Shown here piece by piece: positions 8,492 to 17,072 of a stretch of 64,000 bases of DNA; the stretch's first letter is position 1; every line of letters begins with the position of its first letter. This stretch comes from Pseudonocardia autotrophica (GTDB taxonomy: Bacteria; Actinomycetota; Actinomycetes; Mycobacteriales; Pseudonocardiaceae): the NCBI RefSeq assembly GCF_000717175.1, contig NZ_JNYD01000008.1:205120-269119 (forward strand), in the 5' to 3' direction. Below the pieces are notes generated by a model. The model did not search any database, was not told the origin of the DNA, and saw only the letters and a program-made list of their open reading frames with translations. The position numbers were made by a program, and so were the translations under genes.

Positions 8492-10210
8492 TCAGCCCAG
8501 CACGGTCGACGCGCCCGACAGGCGCTGGGCGGTGACGGTCTCGCCGCCGTCCACGGCTTGCAGGGTCCTCGGGTCGAGTGCCGGGGCCGGCTCGCGGACG
8601 TCGCCGCGCTTGGCAATACCGACCTGGCTGCCGTCGGGCAGGACGATCCAGCCGATCCGTGTGGAGAGGCCGGCCACGGTGCGCCGGCTCTCGAACAGCC
8701 CGGCCTCGCCGAGGGCGAGCTGGGCGGAGAAGGGGCGTTGCACGCCGCCGGCGGTGACGATGCCCAGCGCCGAGCGCTGGTCGAGGGTGGCGGTCACGGC
8801 GTTGGCCTCGGTCTTGCCGCGCAGCACCAGCTTGTCGCCGGTGACGGTCCCTTCGAGCCAGGCCTCGACCTGCTTGCCGTCACACAGGTAGCCGGCGGCG
8901 CGGCCGTCCTTGATCCCGACGGCGAGGGTGAGCTCGTTGCCGCTGGTCCGGCCGGTGAACACGGCCTCGGTCATGACCGGCCCGGTGGCCGCGGGCGCCG
9001 CCGCCGGGGCGAGCGTGGCCGTGACGGGCGCCGGGGTGGGGGCCTGCGCCGCCGGAGCCTGCTCGGTGTTCCCGTTGTCGCGCAGCAGTACCCAGGCGGC
9101 GAGCAGGACCGCGATCGCGGCCACTGCAGCGGTCACCGGCAGCAGCCGGCGCCGGTCGCGCGCGGGTCCGGCCGGCGGGGCGGCGGCGGCGGGCGGGTCG
9201 AGAGGCCGCGTGGCCTGACGGGTGGCACGGGCCGGGTCGATCAGGTCGGCGTGGACGGGGGCCGCGCCTGGCGCCGCGGGAACCGGCGCGGGGGAGACGT
9301 CGGTCTCCGGGGCCGGGACGGGCGAGACGTCGGTCTCGGGCGCCGGGACGTAGGTCGCGACGGCCGCGGGCGCTGCCGCGACCGGTGCCGGCGGCGACGC
9401 CGCGGCGAGGGCGGCCCGGGCGGCGCGGGCCAGCTCACCGGCGGTGCCGTAGCGAGAGGCGGTGTCCTTGGCCATCCCGGTGCCGACGACGTCGTCGAAC
9501 ATCGTGAGGCCGGGCACCGCCTCGGACGGGCGCGGCGGCGGGACGTTCATGTGGGCGTGCATGAGCACGGGCAGCCCGTCGCCGGAGTACGGCCGCTTCC
9601 CCGTGATCGTCTCGAAGAACACGCAGGTCAATGCGTAGATGTCGGAGCTGTGGGTGACCGCGCCGTCGAACTGCTCGGGGGCCATGTAGGTCAGGCTGCC
9701 CAGCAGCGCGCCGGTGCGGGTCAGCGAGTGGCTGCGCCGCGTGGTGGTCGCGCGGGTGATGCCCCAGTCCGCGAGGTAGCAGAAGTCGGCGAGCCTGCCG
9801 TCGAGCAGGATGTTCGACGGCTTGACGTCGCGGTGCACCAGCCCACTCTCGTGCGCCTCGTCCAGGGCGCTGGCGATCTGCTCGAGGATCTTCACCGCCC
9901 GCTCGACCGGCAGCGGCCCGGAGCGCTCGATCAGGCTGAGCAGGTCGCCGCCGTCGACGAGCTGCATGTCGATGTAGAGCTGCCCGTCGATCTGGCCGTA
10001 GCGGTGGATGGTGATGACGTGCGGGTTGCGCAGCTGGGCCACGTGATGGGCCTCGCGGCGGAACCGCTGCTGGAACTCCGGCTCGTCGGCCAGGTGCGGC
10101 GCCAGCCGCTTGACCGCGACGTCGCGCTCGTGCTCGGTGTCGAACGCCCGGTACACCTCACCCATCCCGCCCCGGCCGAGCAACTCCTCGAGCCGGTACG
10201 GGCCGAACAT
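8492..10210 (-). CDS. PknD-like membrane serine/threonine kinase
   Basis: A 572-residue protein. ATG 10210 is preceded by GGGGGA; the longer frame adds only an unlikely leader. Kinase domain at about 1-265: glycine loop LGRGGMGEVYRA, catalytic Lys in VAVKRLA, HRDVKPSNIL, metal-binding region DWGITRA (DWG in place of DFG), and MAPEQFDGA. A Pro/Ala/Thr-rich juxtamembrane linker follows, then one membrane helix at about 353-375 (TAAVAAIAVLLAAWVLL). The extracytoplasmic domain of about 170 residues is beta-rich with no recognised family. It is divergent from the FHA gene, a common regulator-substrate pairing. Confidence 0.9.
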   Translation of the reverse strand: MFGPYRLEELLGRGGMGEVYRAFDTEHERDVAVKRLAPHLADEPEFQQRFRREAHHVAQLRNPHVITIHRYGQIDGQLYIDMQLVDGGDLLSLIERSGPLPVERAVKILEQIASALDEAHESGLVHRDVKPSNILLDGRLADFCYLADWGITRATTTRRSHSLTRTGALLGSLTYMAPEQFDGAVTHSSDIYALTCVFFETITGKRPYSGDGLPVLMHAHMNVPPPRPSEAVPGLTMFDDVVGTGMAKDTASRYGTAGELARAARAALAAASPPAPVAAAPAAVATYVPAPETDVSPVPAPETDVSPAPVPAAPGAAPVHADLIDPARATRQATRPLDPPAAAAPPAGPARDRRRLLPVTAAVAAIAVLLAAWVLLRDNGNTEQAPAAQAPTPAPVTATLAPAAAPAATGPVMTEAVFTGRTSGNELTLAVGIKDGRAAGYLCDGKQVEAWLEGTVTGDKLVLRGKTEANAVTATLDQRSALGIVTAGGVQRPFSAQLALGEAGLFESRRTVAGLSTRIGWIVLPDGSQVGIAKRGDVREPAPALDPRTLQAVDGGETVTAQRLSGASTVLG

Positions 10211-10349
10211 GTCGAAATCCCCCGCCACACAACGCCGTTCGCCAAGATCGGTGATCTCGTTAGCCGAGATCGTCAATCATGATGAAACCGGCGTAACGAC
10301 CACCCGCAGCTGCTCGACGGGCCGGGTGCCCGTCCCGTAGGAGGAATTC

Positions 10350-11087
10350 GTGAACGCGCCCGTCCCCGGCTTCGTCATCGTCCGCTCCGGGACCCGGCGC
10401 TGGGCGCTGCGCCCCGGTGATGAGGTGACCTTCGGGCGCGGGGAGGACCGCGACATCCGCATCGGCCACGAGCCGCTCGACGACTTCGTCTCCCGCGACG
10501 CCGGCTCGCTCACCGGGCTGCGCGACGGCGTGCTGATCCGCAACACCTCCAAGACACAGGCCATCCGGTTTCTGGCCATGCCAGGCCCCGAGCTGCGGAT
10601 CCGCCCCGGCATGGCCGTCGGGTCGATGCCCTTCGAGCAGGTCCGTATCGACATCCCCGGTCGCTACGGCGCCGAGTACACGCTGCACCTCGACGCCCGC
10701 GGCATGCTGAGCCCACCCGATCTCGGCCCGTTCGAGGAGCCCGTGCGGGACAACGGGCGGGTCACCCGCTACGGCGCCTCGCGCCTGTCCGAGCGAGAGC
10801 GGCGCATGCTCGCAGCCCTCTGCGAACCCGTCCTCACCCTCGCCGGCAGCCGGCCGGCCACCTATCGCGAGATCGCCGAACGCCTCGGCGGCACCACCCC
10901 CGCCAGCGTCCGCACCGGACTCGACCGGCTCCGCAACCGCCTCAGCGACACCGACGGCATCCCCGGCCTGCGCGGCGACGAGGACTCCTGCGAGACCGCC
11001 GGCTACCTCGAAGCGCTCGCGCACTGGGCGATCGACACGGGGGAGATCGACGGACAGGTCGTGGAGGAGGTGCTGGATCCGCTCTGA
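10350..11087 (+). CDS. FHA-domain protein with winged-helix-like C-terminus
   Basis: A 245-residue protein starting at GTG 10350 with AGGAGGAA upstream. Residues about 8-100 have the FHA signature: VTFGRGEDRDIRIG and DDFVSRDAGSL, the phosphothreonine-binding loops. The C-terminal part (about 145-215) begins LSERERRMLAALCEPVL and continues with TYREIAERLGGTTPASVRTG, a helix-turn-helix or winged-helix pattern. A phosphopeptide reader joined to a DNA-binding-like domain, divergent from a Ser/Thr kinase, suggests it reads out that kinase. DNA binding is inferred. Confidence 0.75.
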   Translation: MNAPVPGFVIVRSGTRRWALRPGDEVTFGRGEDRDIRIGHEPLDDFVSRDAGSLTGLRDGVLIRNTSKTQAIRFLAMPGPELRIRPGMAVGSMPFEQVRIDIPGRYGAEYTLHLDARGMLSPPDLGPFEEPVRDNGRVTRYGASRLSERERRMLAALCEPVLTLAGSRPATYREIAERLGGTTPASVRTGLDRLRNRLSDTDGIPGLRGDEDSCETAGYLEALAHWAIDTGEIDGQVVEEVLDPL

Positions 11088-11366
11088 GGCGACATCTCAT
11101 CGGCGGGCCGCCGCGGCCGGGAAGTCCTCGACCGCATCACCCGAGCCGAGAAGTGGACGGCCACAAGGCCGCGACGACCTCTCGCCGTCGTCGCACCTCG
11201 TCGAAGCGGGTTCGCTGATGCGTGACGCCGATCCGACGGCCCTGACGGTGAGGTGATGCGGGCGGGCTCGGTTCCTGAGCTGCCCCTGTCCGCCTCGGCC
11301 TTCACCCGCTCACCGGGCGACGTGGGCGGTGGGCAGGTCCAGAACCGAGCAGTCACACTGGGAGTC

Positions 11367-12002
11367 GTGGGCAGACACTCCCGGCCGGACCTCGACCCCG
11401 AGCGGGCCGACATGTTCCGCCTGCTCTTCGTCTGCACCGGGAACCTCTGCCGCTCCCCGGCCGCGGAGATCATGACCCGCCACCTGCTGGTGGGGAAGCT
11501 CGGGGGCCGCGAGGCGGCGCGTTTCGACATCTCCAGCGCCGGGGTGAACGCGGTGGTGGGGGAGATGATGCACCCCGACACCCGCGACGAGCTCGCTCCC
11601 TGGGGTCTGGACGGGCCCGCACAGGCCGGTGCCTTTCGGGCCCGCCAGCTGCGCAGCCCTATGGTGCGCCGCTCCGACCTGGTCCTGGGTGCGAGCCTGC
11701 GCCACCGCAGTGCCGTCGTGGAGCGGGAGCCGGCCGGACTGAAGAACACGTTCGCGCTGCGGGAGTTCGCCGCCCTGGCCGACGCCGTCGACGAGACCAT
11801 GCTCCCCGAGGGTGACCCGGTGAAGCGTGCGCACGAGCTGGTGGAGCAGGCTCGGTTGAAGCGCGGGCTCGTGCCGCTCGACCGCGAGGAGCTGTCGGTC
11901 GTCGACCCGATCGGCAAGCCCCAGCAGGCGCATCACGACGCCGTCGTGCTGATCACGGACGCGGTCTACCGGATCGTCGAGAAGATCGTTCCGTCGCGCT
12001 AA
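11367..12002 (+). CDS. Low-molecular-weight protein-tyrosine phosphatase-like protein
   Basis: About 211 residues from GTG 11367 (GGGAG close upstream). The open frame extends back to 11253, and ATG 11412 is an alternative start. The catalytic loop CX5R is VCTGNLCRSP (Cys23, Arg29 from the chosen start). SSAGVNAVVG and HPDTRDEL match the usual 'S-A-G' and substrate segments of the fold. The C-terminus (DPIGKPQQAHHDAVVLI) carries the DP that supplies the general acid Asp in this family. These enzymes dephosphorylate BY-kinases or arsenate-type substrates. A BY-kinase exists in the window at 39-40.4 kb but is distant, so the link is only a suggestion. Confidence 0.8.
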   Translation: MGRHSRPDLDPERADMFRLLFVCTGNLCRSPAAEIMTRHLLVGKLGGREAARFDISSAGVNAVVGEMMHPDTRDELAPWGLDGPAQAGAFRARQLRSPMVRRSDLVLGASLRHRSAVVEREPAGLKNTFALREFAALADAVDETMLPEGDPVKRAHELVEQARLKRGLVPLDREELSVVDPIGKPQQAHHDAVVLITDAVYRIVEKIVPSR

Positions 12003-12066
12003 TCGGCCCGTCCGCACGAGGCCTGGCTACCACGTCCGGCAGATGCTGACCGTTCGTAGCTGTCCA

Positions 12067-12082
12067 TACGCAGTTCTTGCAC
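12067..12082. promoter_or_regulatory. TACGCAG half-site upstream of the lipoprotein gene
   Basis: The sequence TACGCAGT followed by TCTTGCAC is identical over eight bases to the left arm of the perfect palindromes at 20227 and 20275; its right arm is degraded. It lies about 60 bases upstream of the GTG of the lipoprotein gene. A binding site is inferred only from recurrence of the motif. Confidence 0.3.
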
Positions 12083-12139
12083 CCCGCACTCCGCCATCGT
12101 GCCGATGACGGCGGCGGTCCGGCCTGGGACCCTCGACCG

Positions 12140-13063
12140 GTGGCCAGTAGGGACGCGTGCCGTCCTGCCCGGTCCGCTCGCGGGCGCGGGCAGTGGCTGG
12201 CCCGCGCCCTGGGACTCGTGGGCGCGGCCCTGCTGCTGGCCGCCTGCGGTGGGCGGTCTGAGGCCCCCCAACCACTGCCGACCTTCGCGCCGAGCTACGA
12301 CTGGGCGCTGGTCGCGGACGTGATCGGTGATGATCCCGACGCCCAGGTGTATCGCGCTGTCCGGACCGGGTGCGACCCGGGACAGCAGGCGCTGAATTCC
12401 CGTTGGGACCAGCTCACCGGTCCCCGCGAGGTCCTGCTGTTCGCTGCCGCGATCCAGATGTGCCGCGGCGACCAGGCCGGCGCGCTCGCCAGCTATCAGA
12501 AAGCCAGCACCTACGGCTGGAACGGCCTCGGCCCTGATCGGATGTCGGGTCGCTGCGCCGTCTACACCGCACTGACCGTGACGTTGAATCGGGTCACGCC
12601 GGCCGTCGTCAGTTGTCCGGCAGGTTTGAGCCCGGCGTTCGTGCGATCAGCGAGCGGGGTGGCGGACAATCCGTTGACTCCGGAGGACGAGGCCGCTCCA
12701 CCCGTGGTCCCTCCGGCCGTCCCACCGAACTCGTCGTCGCGGCCCCCGACCACCACGGCGAAGGCGCGCTCCACCCCGACCACCACGGCGACTACGCCCT
12801 CCACCACGACAAGCACGCGAGCTGAGCGCGCACCTCTCGCGACGACGACCAAACCCAGGCCCACGACTGCTGCGCCGGCACCGACGACGCGACCGAAGCC
12901 CCAGCCGACGTCCCAGCAGCCGGCCAGGCCGAACACGACCACGAAACCGAAGCCGCAGAACCCCGGACCGACGGACATGGGCCCGAACGACGGCATGACG
13001 ACCACGAAGGACAAGTCGACCACGCCCGGGACCGGCATGACCGGAGACAACGAGATGGACTAG
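12140..13063 (+). CDS. Lipoprotein with long Pro/Thr-rich tail
   Basis: 307 residues from GTG 12140; the frame is open from 12077 without better support. The signal sequence is WLARALGLVGAALLLAACGG with lipobox LAAC, so the mature protein should be lipid-anchored outside the membrane. Residues about 50-165 are a small globular region (RTGCDPGQQALN, QMCRGDQAGALASYQKAST) resembling a short helical repeat. From about 190 onward it is a low-complexity Pro/Thr/Lys tail, likely a wall-spanning spacer. It converges on the TIR-FGE gene with a four-base overlap at 13060-13063. No family recognised. Confidence 0.65.
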   Translation: MASRDACRPARSARGRGQWLARALGLVGAALLLAACGGRSEAPQPLPTFAPSYDWALVADVIGDDPDAQVYRAVRTGCDPGQQALNSRWDQLTGPREVLLFAAAIQMCRGDQAGALASYQKASTYGWNGLGPDRMSGRCAVYTALTVTLNRVTPAVVSCPAGLSPAFVRSASGVADNPLTPEDEAAPPVVPPAVPPNSSSRPPTTTAKARSTPTTTATTPSTTTSTRAERAPLATTTKPRPTTAAPAPTTRPKPQPTSQQPARPNTTTKPKPQNPGPTDMGPNDGMTTTKDKSTTPGTGMTGDNEMD

Positions 13064-14514
13064 ATCTCGCAGACGACCCGCATGCCGACCCGCCCCTGCC
13101 AGCCGCTGAAGTCCGCGTCCATCCCGTCGCGGTAGGCCGACCTGCAGATCGCCGGATTGTGCGACCAGCAGCCTCCCCGCAGGACGCGGCTTCCGCTGCC
13201 GTCCCCGGAGACCTGTCCATCGGCGCCCGTCTTCCGGTACTCGACGGGCCCTGCGTCGGCGCAGTGCTCCCACACGTTCCCGTGCATCTCGTACAGGCCG
13301 AATCGGTTCGGCGGGAAGGTCCCGACGGGCACCGTCGTACCGCGGAAGATCCCGAGCGGCCCCTGATCGTAGGCCCCGCTCTCGTAGACGACCCCGCCGT
13401 ACTCGATGCTCGAGACGTCGACCTCGCCGCTCCGGCCCGCTACTGCACCGCCGGTCCCGCAGTAGTTGGCCAAATCTGCGGTGATGGTGGGCCCGACGTG
13501 GAAGGGGGTGGTGGTGTGGGCGCGGCAGGCGTACTCCCACTCGACCTCCTTCGGCAGCCGGAGCACGAGCCCGGTCAGGGCCGAGAGCCGGGCACAGAAC
13601 TCCGTGGCCTGTTTCCAGCTGATCGTCTCCACCGGCAGGCCGGCTCCGCTGAAGGACGACGGGGCGGGGTCGAGTGGCACCTCGATCGCTTCCCGCGCTG
13701 CCCCGACGAGCGCCGCCCACTGGGCCTGGGTGACGGCTGTGCGGCCGATCGCGAAGGAGGCGACCGTCATCTGCTGTTGTGGCCCCTCGATGGGACGTCG
13801 GCCCGGCTCGTTGTCGGGGGAGCCGATGAGGAAGCTGCCCCCGTGCACGATCGCGAACTGCATCGTCGTGTTCCCGACGGGCAGGTCGAAGACGTCCGCG
13901 GTCGCGCCCTGATCGGGCAGCCTCGCGCCGGTCGAGTCGACGGAGGCGATGGAGAAGGTTTCGATCCGGGTGGATGGCAGCCGGCGGCCGATGAACGAGT
14001 CGAGGGCCCAGCCGCCAGCGCCCGCGAAGAGAAGAGCGCCCGTTCCGACGCCGACCTGGAGCAACGTCCGCCGGGACACCCGTGGAGGTTCGGGCACGAG
14101 ATCCGGACCGGGCTCGGGGACGGTGCCGGTGACCCGGCCGACCACGTCCGTCACAAGGTGCCGGATCCGCGGGTCCGCTTCGTCACCCTGCCACCCCTGC
14201 AGGTCTGGTGTGTGGATCACGCCGAAGCCCAGCGGCGGCTCGGTCCCGTCGAGACTGAGCGGCACCAGCACGCCACGTCTCATGCCACGGGACGCCTCGT
14301 CCCGTACCCAGGGCGCCCTCACCGAGTGCACCGACCACGCGACCATCACGCAGAGCGCCGCGTCGATCTCCTCGGCGATGACCTCGTCGAACCGCTCGCC
14401 GGCGGCCAGGTCCGGGTCCCACCAGACCTTGAGCCCCTCCCGCTCGAGGAGCCGCACGATCGGCTCGACGCGGCCGCGGTCCTCACGCTTGTAACTGAAG
14501 AAGATGTCGGCCAT
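13060..14514 (-). CDS. TIR domain fused to a formylglycine-generating-enzyme-like domain
   Basis: A 484-residue protein; ATG 14514 opens with ADIFFSYKREDRGRV, a TIR beta-A strand. TIR at about 1-130: EGLKVWWDPDLAAGERF and a Glu-rich segment AEEIDAALCVMVAWS. A hydrophobic helix (LLQVGVGTGALLFAGAGGWA) at about 155-175 may cross the membrane. FGE/SUMF1 domain at about 215-484: GGSFLIGSPDNEPGRRP, FAIGRTAVTQAQWAAL, LPKEVEWEYACRA, GLYEMHGNVWEHCAD, RVLRGGCWSHNPAICRSAYR. The cysteine layout of true formylglycine generators is not evident, so it is probably a binding fold. TIR-FGE proteins are known as targets of diversity-generating retroelements, but no reverse transcriptase is in this window. Confidence 0.85.
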   Translation of the reverse strand: MADIFFSYKREDRGRVEPIVRLLEREGLKVWWDPDLAAGERFDEVIAEEIDAALCVMVAWSVHSVRAPWVRDEASRGMRRGVLVPLSLDGTEPPLGFGVIHTPDLQGWQGDEADPRIRHLVTDVVGRVTGTVPEPGPDLVPEPPRVSRRTLLQVGVGTGALLFAGAGGWALDSFIGRRLPSTRIETFSIASVDSTGARLPDQGATADVFDLPVGNTTMQFAIVHGGSFLIGSPDNEPGRRPIEGPQQQMTVASFAIGRTAVTQAQWAALVGAAREAIEVPLDPAPSSFSGAGLPVETISWKQATEFCARLSALTGLVLRLPKEVEWEYACRAHTTTPFHVGPTITADLANYCGTGGAVAGRSGEVDVSSIEYGGVVYESGAYDQGPLGIFRGTTVPVGTFPPNRFGLYEMHGNVWEHCADAGPVEYRKTGADGQVSGDGSGSRVLRGGCWSHNPAICRSAYRDGMDADFSGWQGRVGMRVVCEI

Positions 14515-14581
14515 ACCCCGCACGCCCCATCCACCGCGTCACGCAGGGTATCCCCTGTTCGACGACGAGCGAGCCGCTTGC

Positions 14582-14599
14582 GCGTACGTACTTGTACGA
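14582..14599. promoter_or_regulatory. TACGTA-type element upstream of TIR-FGE
   Basis: The sequence contains TACGTACTTGTACG, about 70-85 bases before the TIR-FGE start. It shares the TACGTA and GTACTT words with sites at 15258-15330 and 54674. A regulatory role is inferred from recurrence. Confidence 0.3.
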
Positions 14600-14644
14600 C
14601 CTTCCGGACACCTCGGCGTCGCCCGCACAAGGGGCGCGCGCACG

Positions 14645-14684
14645 AGGCCGTCGTGGAGCCTCCGCCGAGGCTCCACGACGGCCT
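14645..14684. terminator. Perfect 17-bp hairpin
   Basis: A 17-base arm (14645-14661) pairs perfectly with 14668-14684 around a six-base loop CCGCCG. It sits just after the end of the minus-strand gene at 14720, so it probably terminates that transcript before the TIR-FGE promoter. There is no long U tract on either strand, which is usual for high-GC terminators. Confidence 0.6.
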
Positions 14685-14719
14685 TCCGGGGTCCGGCGCG
14701 GTTCGTCGCTCGGCCGTGC

Positions 14720-15064
14720 CTACGACACGATGAACATGACCCGGACGTTCAGGTCGACGCCCCACGCGACCTCTCCACGCAGGCGGACCTGGCCGCCGTC
14801 GAGAGGAACGACGTTGTAGACCTTCATCGCCGCATCCCCCAGGAACGGCGTGTCCAGTGCTCCACCGGGCGTGCTCGCCGTGATCTCGGACAGGCTGACG
14901 CACACTGCGCTTCCCTTGTTCACACCGGCGACATTGAACAGCTGGGTGAACACGCCGTGCTTCCGGATCGTGGCGATGAAACCGGCCGCCGGGGCTACCG
15001 CGTCCGGCCCGGCGAGTTGCTCGGTCTCGACGGCCGTCGTCTCGTCGGGAATCGTTGTGCTCAT
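14720..15064 (-). CDS. Small hypothetical protein of the protease island
   Basis: 114 residues from ATG 15064, with GGAGG at good spacing. There is no signal peptide. The first 30 residues are acidic and flexible; the rest looks beta-rich (VCVSLSEITAS, MKVYNVVPLDGGQVRLRGE, LNVRVMFIVS). No family recognised. It is divergent from the M6 metalloprotease across a gap with TACGYA palindromes, and a strong hairpin follows its stop. The context suggests it belongs with the protease genes, perhaps as a partner or inhibitor. That is speculation. Confidence 0.55.
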   Translation of the reverse strand: MSTTIPDETTAVETEQLAGPDAVAPAAGFIATIRKHGVFTQLFNVAGVNKGSAVCVSLSEITASTPGGALDTPFLGDAAMKVYNVVPLDGGQVRLRGEVAWGVDLNVRVMFIVS

Positions 15065-15257
15065 GATGTTCGACCTCCTGTCGTGGTGGCTGGAATACGT
15101 GGATCGGGATATCCACATGCGACTCGAGAGTAGAGTCGACTCGTGTACCCGTGATCGGACCTGGCCGCCCGATACCGCTGATCGAAGCGTTCCTTCGTGG
15201 AACGGGGGCAGGCGAGGCCCGTACCGCGAAGCCTATGTGATCGGTGAGATGCCGGCG

Positions 15258-15279
15258 ATGCGTACTTCTGCGTACGCAT
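15258..15279. promoter_or_regulatory. Double TGCGTA element
   Basis: Two TGCGTA words (one starting at 15259, one at 15270) are separated by CTTC; the second is the left half of a perfect 10-bp palindrome TGCGTACGCA at 15270-15279. It is related to the palindromes at 20227 and 20275. Putative operator upstream of the M6 protease or the 114-residue gene. Confidence 0.4.
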
Positions 15280-15311
15280 TTTCGAGAATCACGCGTATCC
15301 GCAGGTCGGGT

Positions 15312-15330
15312 TACGTAGGACTGCGTACTT
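15312..15330. promoter_or_regulatory. Imperfect palindrome of the TACGYA-N6-CGTA type
   Basis: TACGTA, six bases, then CGTACTT. It follows the same plan as TACGCA-GTACTG-CGTA at 20227 and 20275. It is about 115 bases before the M6 protease start. Probably a regulator binding site shared by this island; no experimental basis. Confidence 0.45.
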
Positions 15331-15444
15331 GACCGGAACGCGGCGATGGCCTGTCATTGCTGTGAAAGGGTCGAAATTCCTGCGTCACGACGCTTGACGT
15401 GGAAGCACGCCCCAAGCGTCGTGTGAACGAAAGCGAGCCGGCAC

Positions 15445-16965
15445 ATGTCCATTGCAGTGTGGCGAGATCTTTGCGCTGTGTCGCCCAGCCCTGAACTCAG
15501 GGAGCGCCTGCGTGACGAGCTTCGTGAAGTGCGCGAGAGCGCGAGCTCACCCGTCCTCCGGCAACTCGCCTTGCCCGGTCGTCCGCGGTGGCCCGGATAC
15601 GGCGACGGGACGATATTCCCGCCGAGGCAGTTCCCGCTGGGCACCTCCGCCCGCGAGATCGGTCGTGCAGCGGCGGACCGCACGCCGCTGCGTGGCAAGG
15701 TCCGTGTCGTCGTCGTGCTGGTCGACTTCCCCGACCGGCCGATGCAGGAGAGCAACGAGCATTTCGAGGAGCTGTTCTTCTCGAGCGGGGTACTCCCCTC
15801 CGGGAGCGTCGCCGAGTACTACCGCGAGGTCACCGGAGGAATGGTCGACCTCGTCGGTGAGGTGGTCGGTCCGTTCCGGCTGGGACAGAGCCTCGCGTGG
15901 TACGCCAACAACAACTTCGGGATCGGGCGCCCTTCGGGCACGCCGCGAGCCCAGCGGATGGCACTCGACGCGGCGACGGTCGCGGATCCCGGTATCGACT
16001 TCGGGCCTTACGACAACGACGGCAACGGTTTCGTCGACGCGTTCATCGTCGTACATGCGGGTGCCGGGGGCGAGGCCACCGGAAATCCTGGTGACATCTG
16101 GTCGCACAAGTGGGTCCTCGCCTCGCCCTACAGCACCGACGCCACTCAGATCTACGCCTACCTCACGATCCCGGAGGACGCAAGGATCGGTGTGTGCGCC
16201 CACGAATTGGGCCACCTGCTCTTCGGCTTCCCGGATCTGTACGACATCGACTACAGCTCCGAGGGCGTCGGCAACTGGTGCCTCATGGGCGGTGGTTCAT
16301 GGAACGGAGGCGGCGACGTACCGGCCCATCCGTCCGCCTGGTGCAAGCTTCAGCAGGGCTGGGTCACCGACGTCGACGTCACGAGCACGGGCACGGTCAC
16401 CTTCACCGACGTCAAGTCGACACGCACGGTCCATCGTCTCTGGCTCGACGGACAGCGGAGGCCGGAGTACTTCCTGGTCGAGAACCGTCAGCGGACGGGC
16501 TACGACCGGCTGCTCCCGGGGCCGGGGCTGCTCATCTGGCACATCGACGAGACTCAGCAGGACAACTCGGACGAGACCCACTACATGGTGGGTCTGGTGC
16601 AGGCCGACGCGCAGCGGGACCTCGAGCGGGGCCGCAACCGCGGGGACTCCGGCGACGTGTATCCCGGTAGTAGCGGGAACACGGCGTTCACGCCGACGTC
16701 CAACCCCGACTCGAACTCCTACACCGGTCATGTGACGTCGGTGTCCGTCACCGGGATCTCGGCTTCGGGGCCGAGCATGTCGGCAACGGTGTCCGTGAGC
16801 CCTGCTCCAACGCCACGCCCTGCACCGGAAGTTGCCGAGCGCAGAGCAGCGCGTCTCGGTTCCGTCCAGCCGAATGGACAGGTGTCCGACGCGTTCGCCA
16901 AGCTGAAGTCCGATCTCGCGACCCTCGAGCAGTTGGTCGACTCCGGACGCACAGGAGCCGTCTGA
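15445..16965 (+). CDS. M6-family (immune inhibitor A-like) metalloprotease without signal peptide
   Basis: A 506-residue protein. The M6 catalytic core is clear: VRVVVVLVDFPDRPM, SGSVAEYYREVTGGMVDL, a DNDGNGFVDAFIVVHAGAG segment, and zinc motif HELGH at residues 253-257, followed by GFPDLYD and GNWCLMGGGSWNG. Later LIWHID is also typical. Secreted M6 enzymes start with a signal peptide and propeptide; here the N-terminus (MSIAVWRDLCAVSPSPELRE) is soluble, so the enzyme seems cytoplasmic or is exported by an unusual route. C-terminal residues about 400-506 are a beta region plus a helical tail. Flanking small proteins of unknown fold could be regulators or inhibitors. Confidence 0.85.
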   Translation: MSIAVWRDLCAVSPSPELRERLRDELREVRESASSPVLRQLALPGRPRWPGYGDGTIFPPRQFPLGTSAREIGRAAADRTPLRGKVRVVVVLVDFPDRPMQESNEHFEELFFSSGVLPSGSVAEYYREVTGGMVDLVGEVVGPFRLGQSLAWYANNNFGIGRPSGTPRAQRMALDAATVADPGIDFGPYDNDGNGFVDAFIVVHAGAGGEATGNPGDIWSHKWVLASPYSTDATQIYAYLTIPEDARIGVCAHELGHLLFGFPDLYDIDYSSEGVGNWCLMGGGSWNGGGDVPAHPSAWCKLQQGWVTDVDVTSTGTVTFTDVKSTRTVHRLWLDGQRRPEYFLVENRQRTGYDRLLPGPGLLIWHIDETQQDNSDETHYMVGLVQADAQRDLERGRNRGDSGDVYPGSSGNTAFTPTSNPDSNSYTGHVTSVSVTGISASGPSMSATVSVSPAPTPRPAPEVAERRAARLGSVQPNGQVSDAFAKLKSDLATLEQLVDSGRTGAV

Positions 16966-17072
16966 CCGGTCGCCGCGGTCCGTTCCGCGTCAGGGGTGGT
17001 TCTGGCACGCTGGCGCGGGACGGACCGTCGGATGTACACCGGTTGCGGACCCAGCAGCGATGAGGCGATGAC

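Larger units (their letters stand above)
15065..15444. other. Divergent promoter region with TACGYA repeats
   Basis: 380 bases without a convincing gene. It should hold promoters for the 114-residue protein and the M6 protease. It contains the repeated elements annotated at 15258 and 15312, and an AT-richer stretch (about 15280-15330) compared with its surroundings. Confidence 0.5.

Noticed and set aside
8180..10282. 700-residue plus-strand frame opposite the kinase
   Set aside because: Antisense shadow with low-complexity Gly/Arg and no start context; the kinase domain on the other strand is certain.
13060..14514. Diversity-generating retroelement
   Set aside because: No reverse transcriptase, template repeat or accessory gene anywhere in the window; only the TIR-FGE target type is present.
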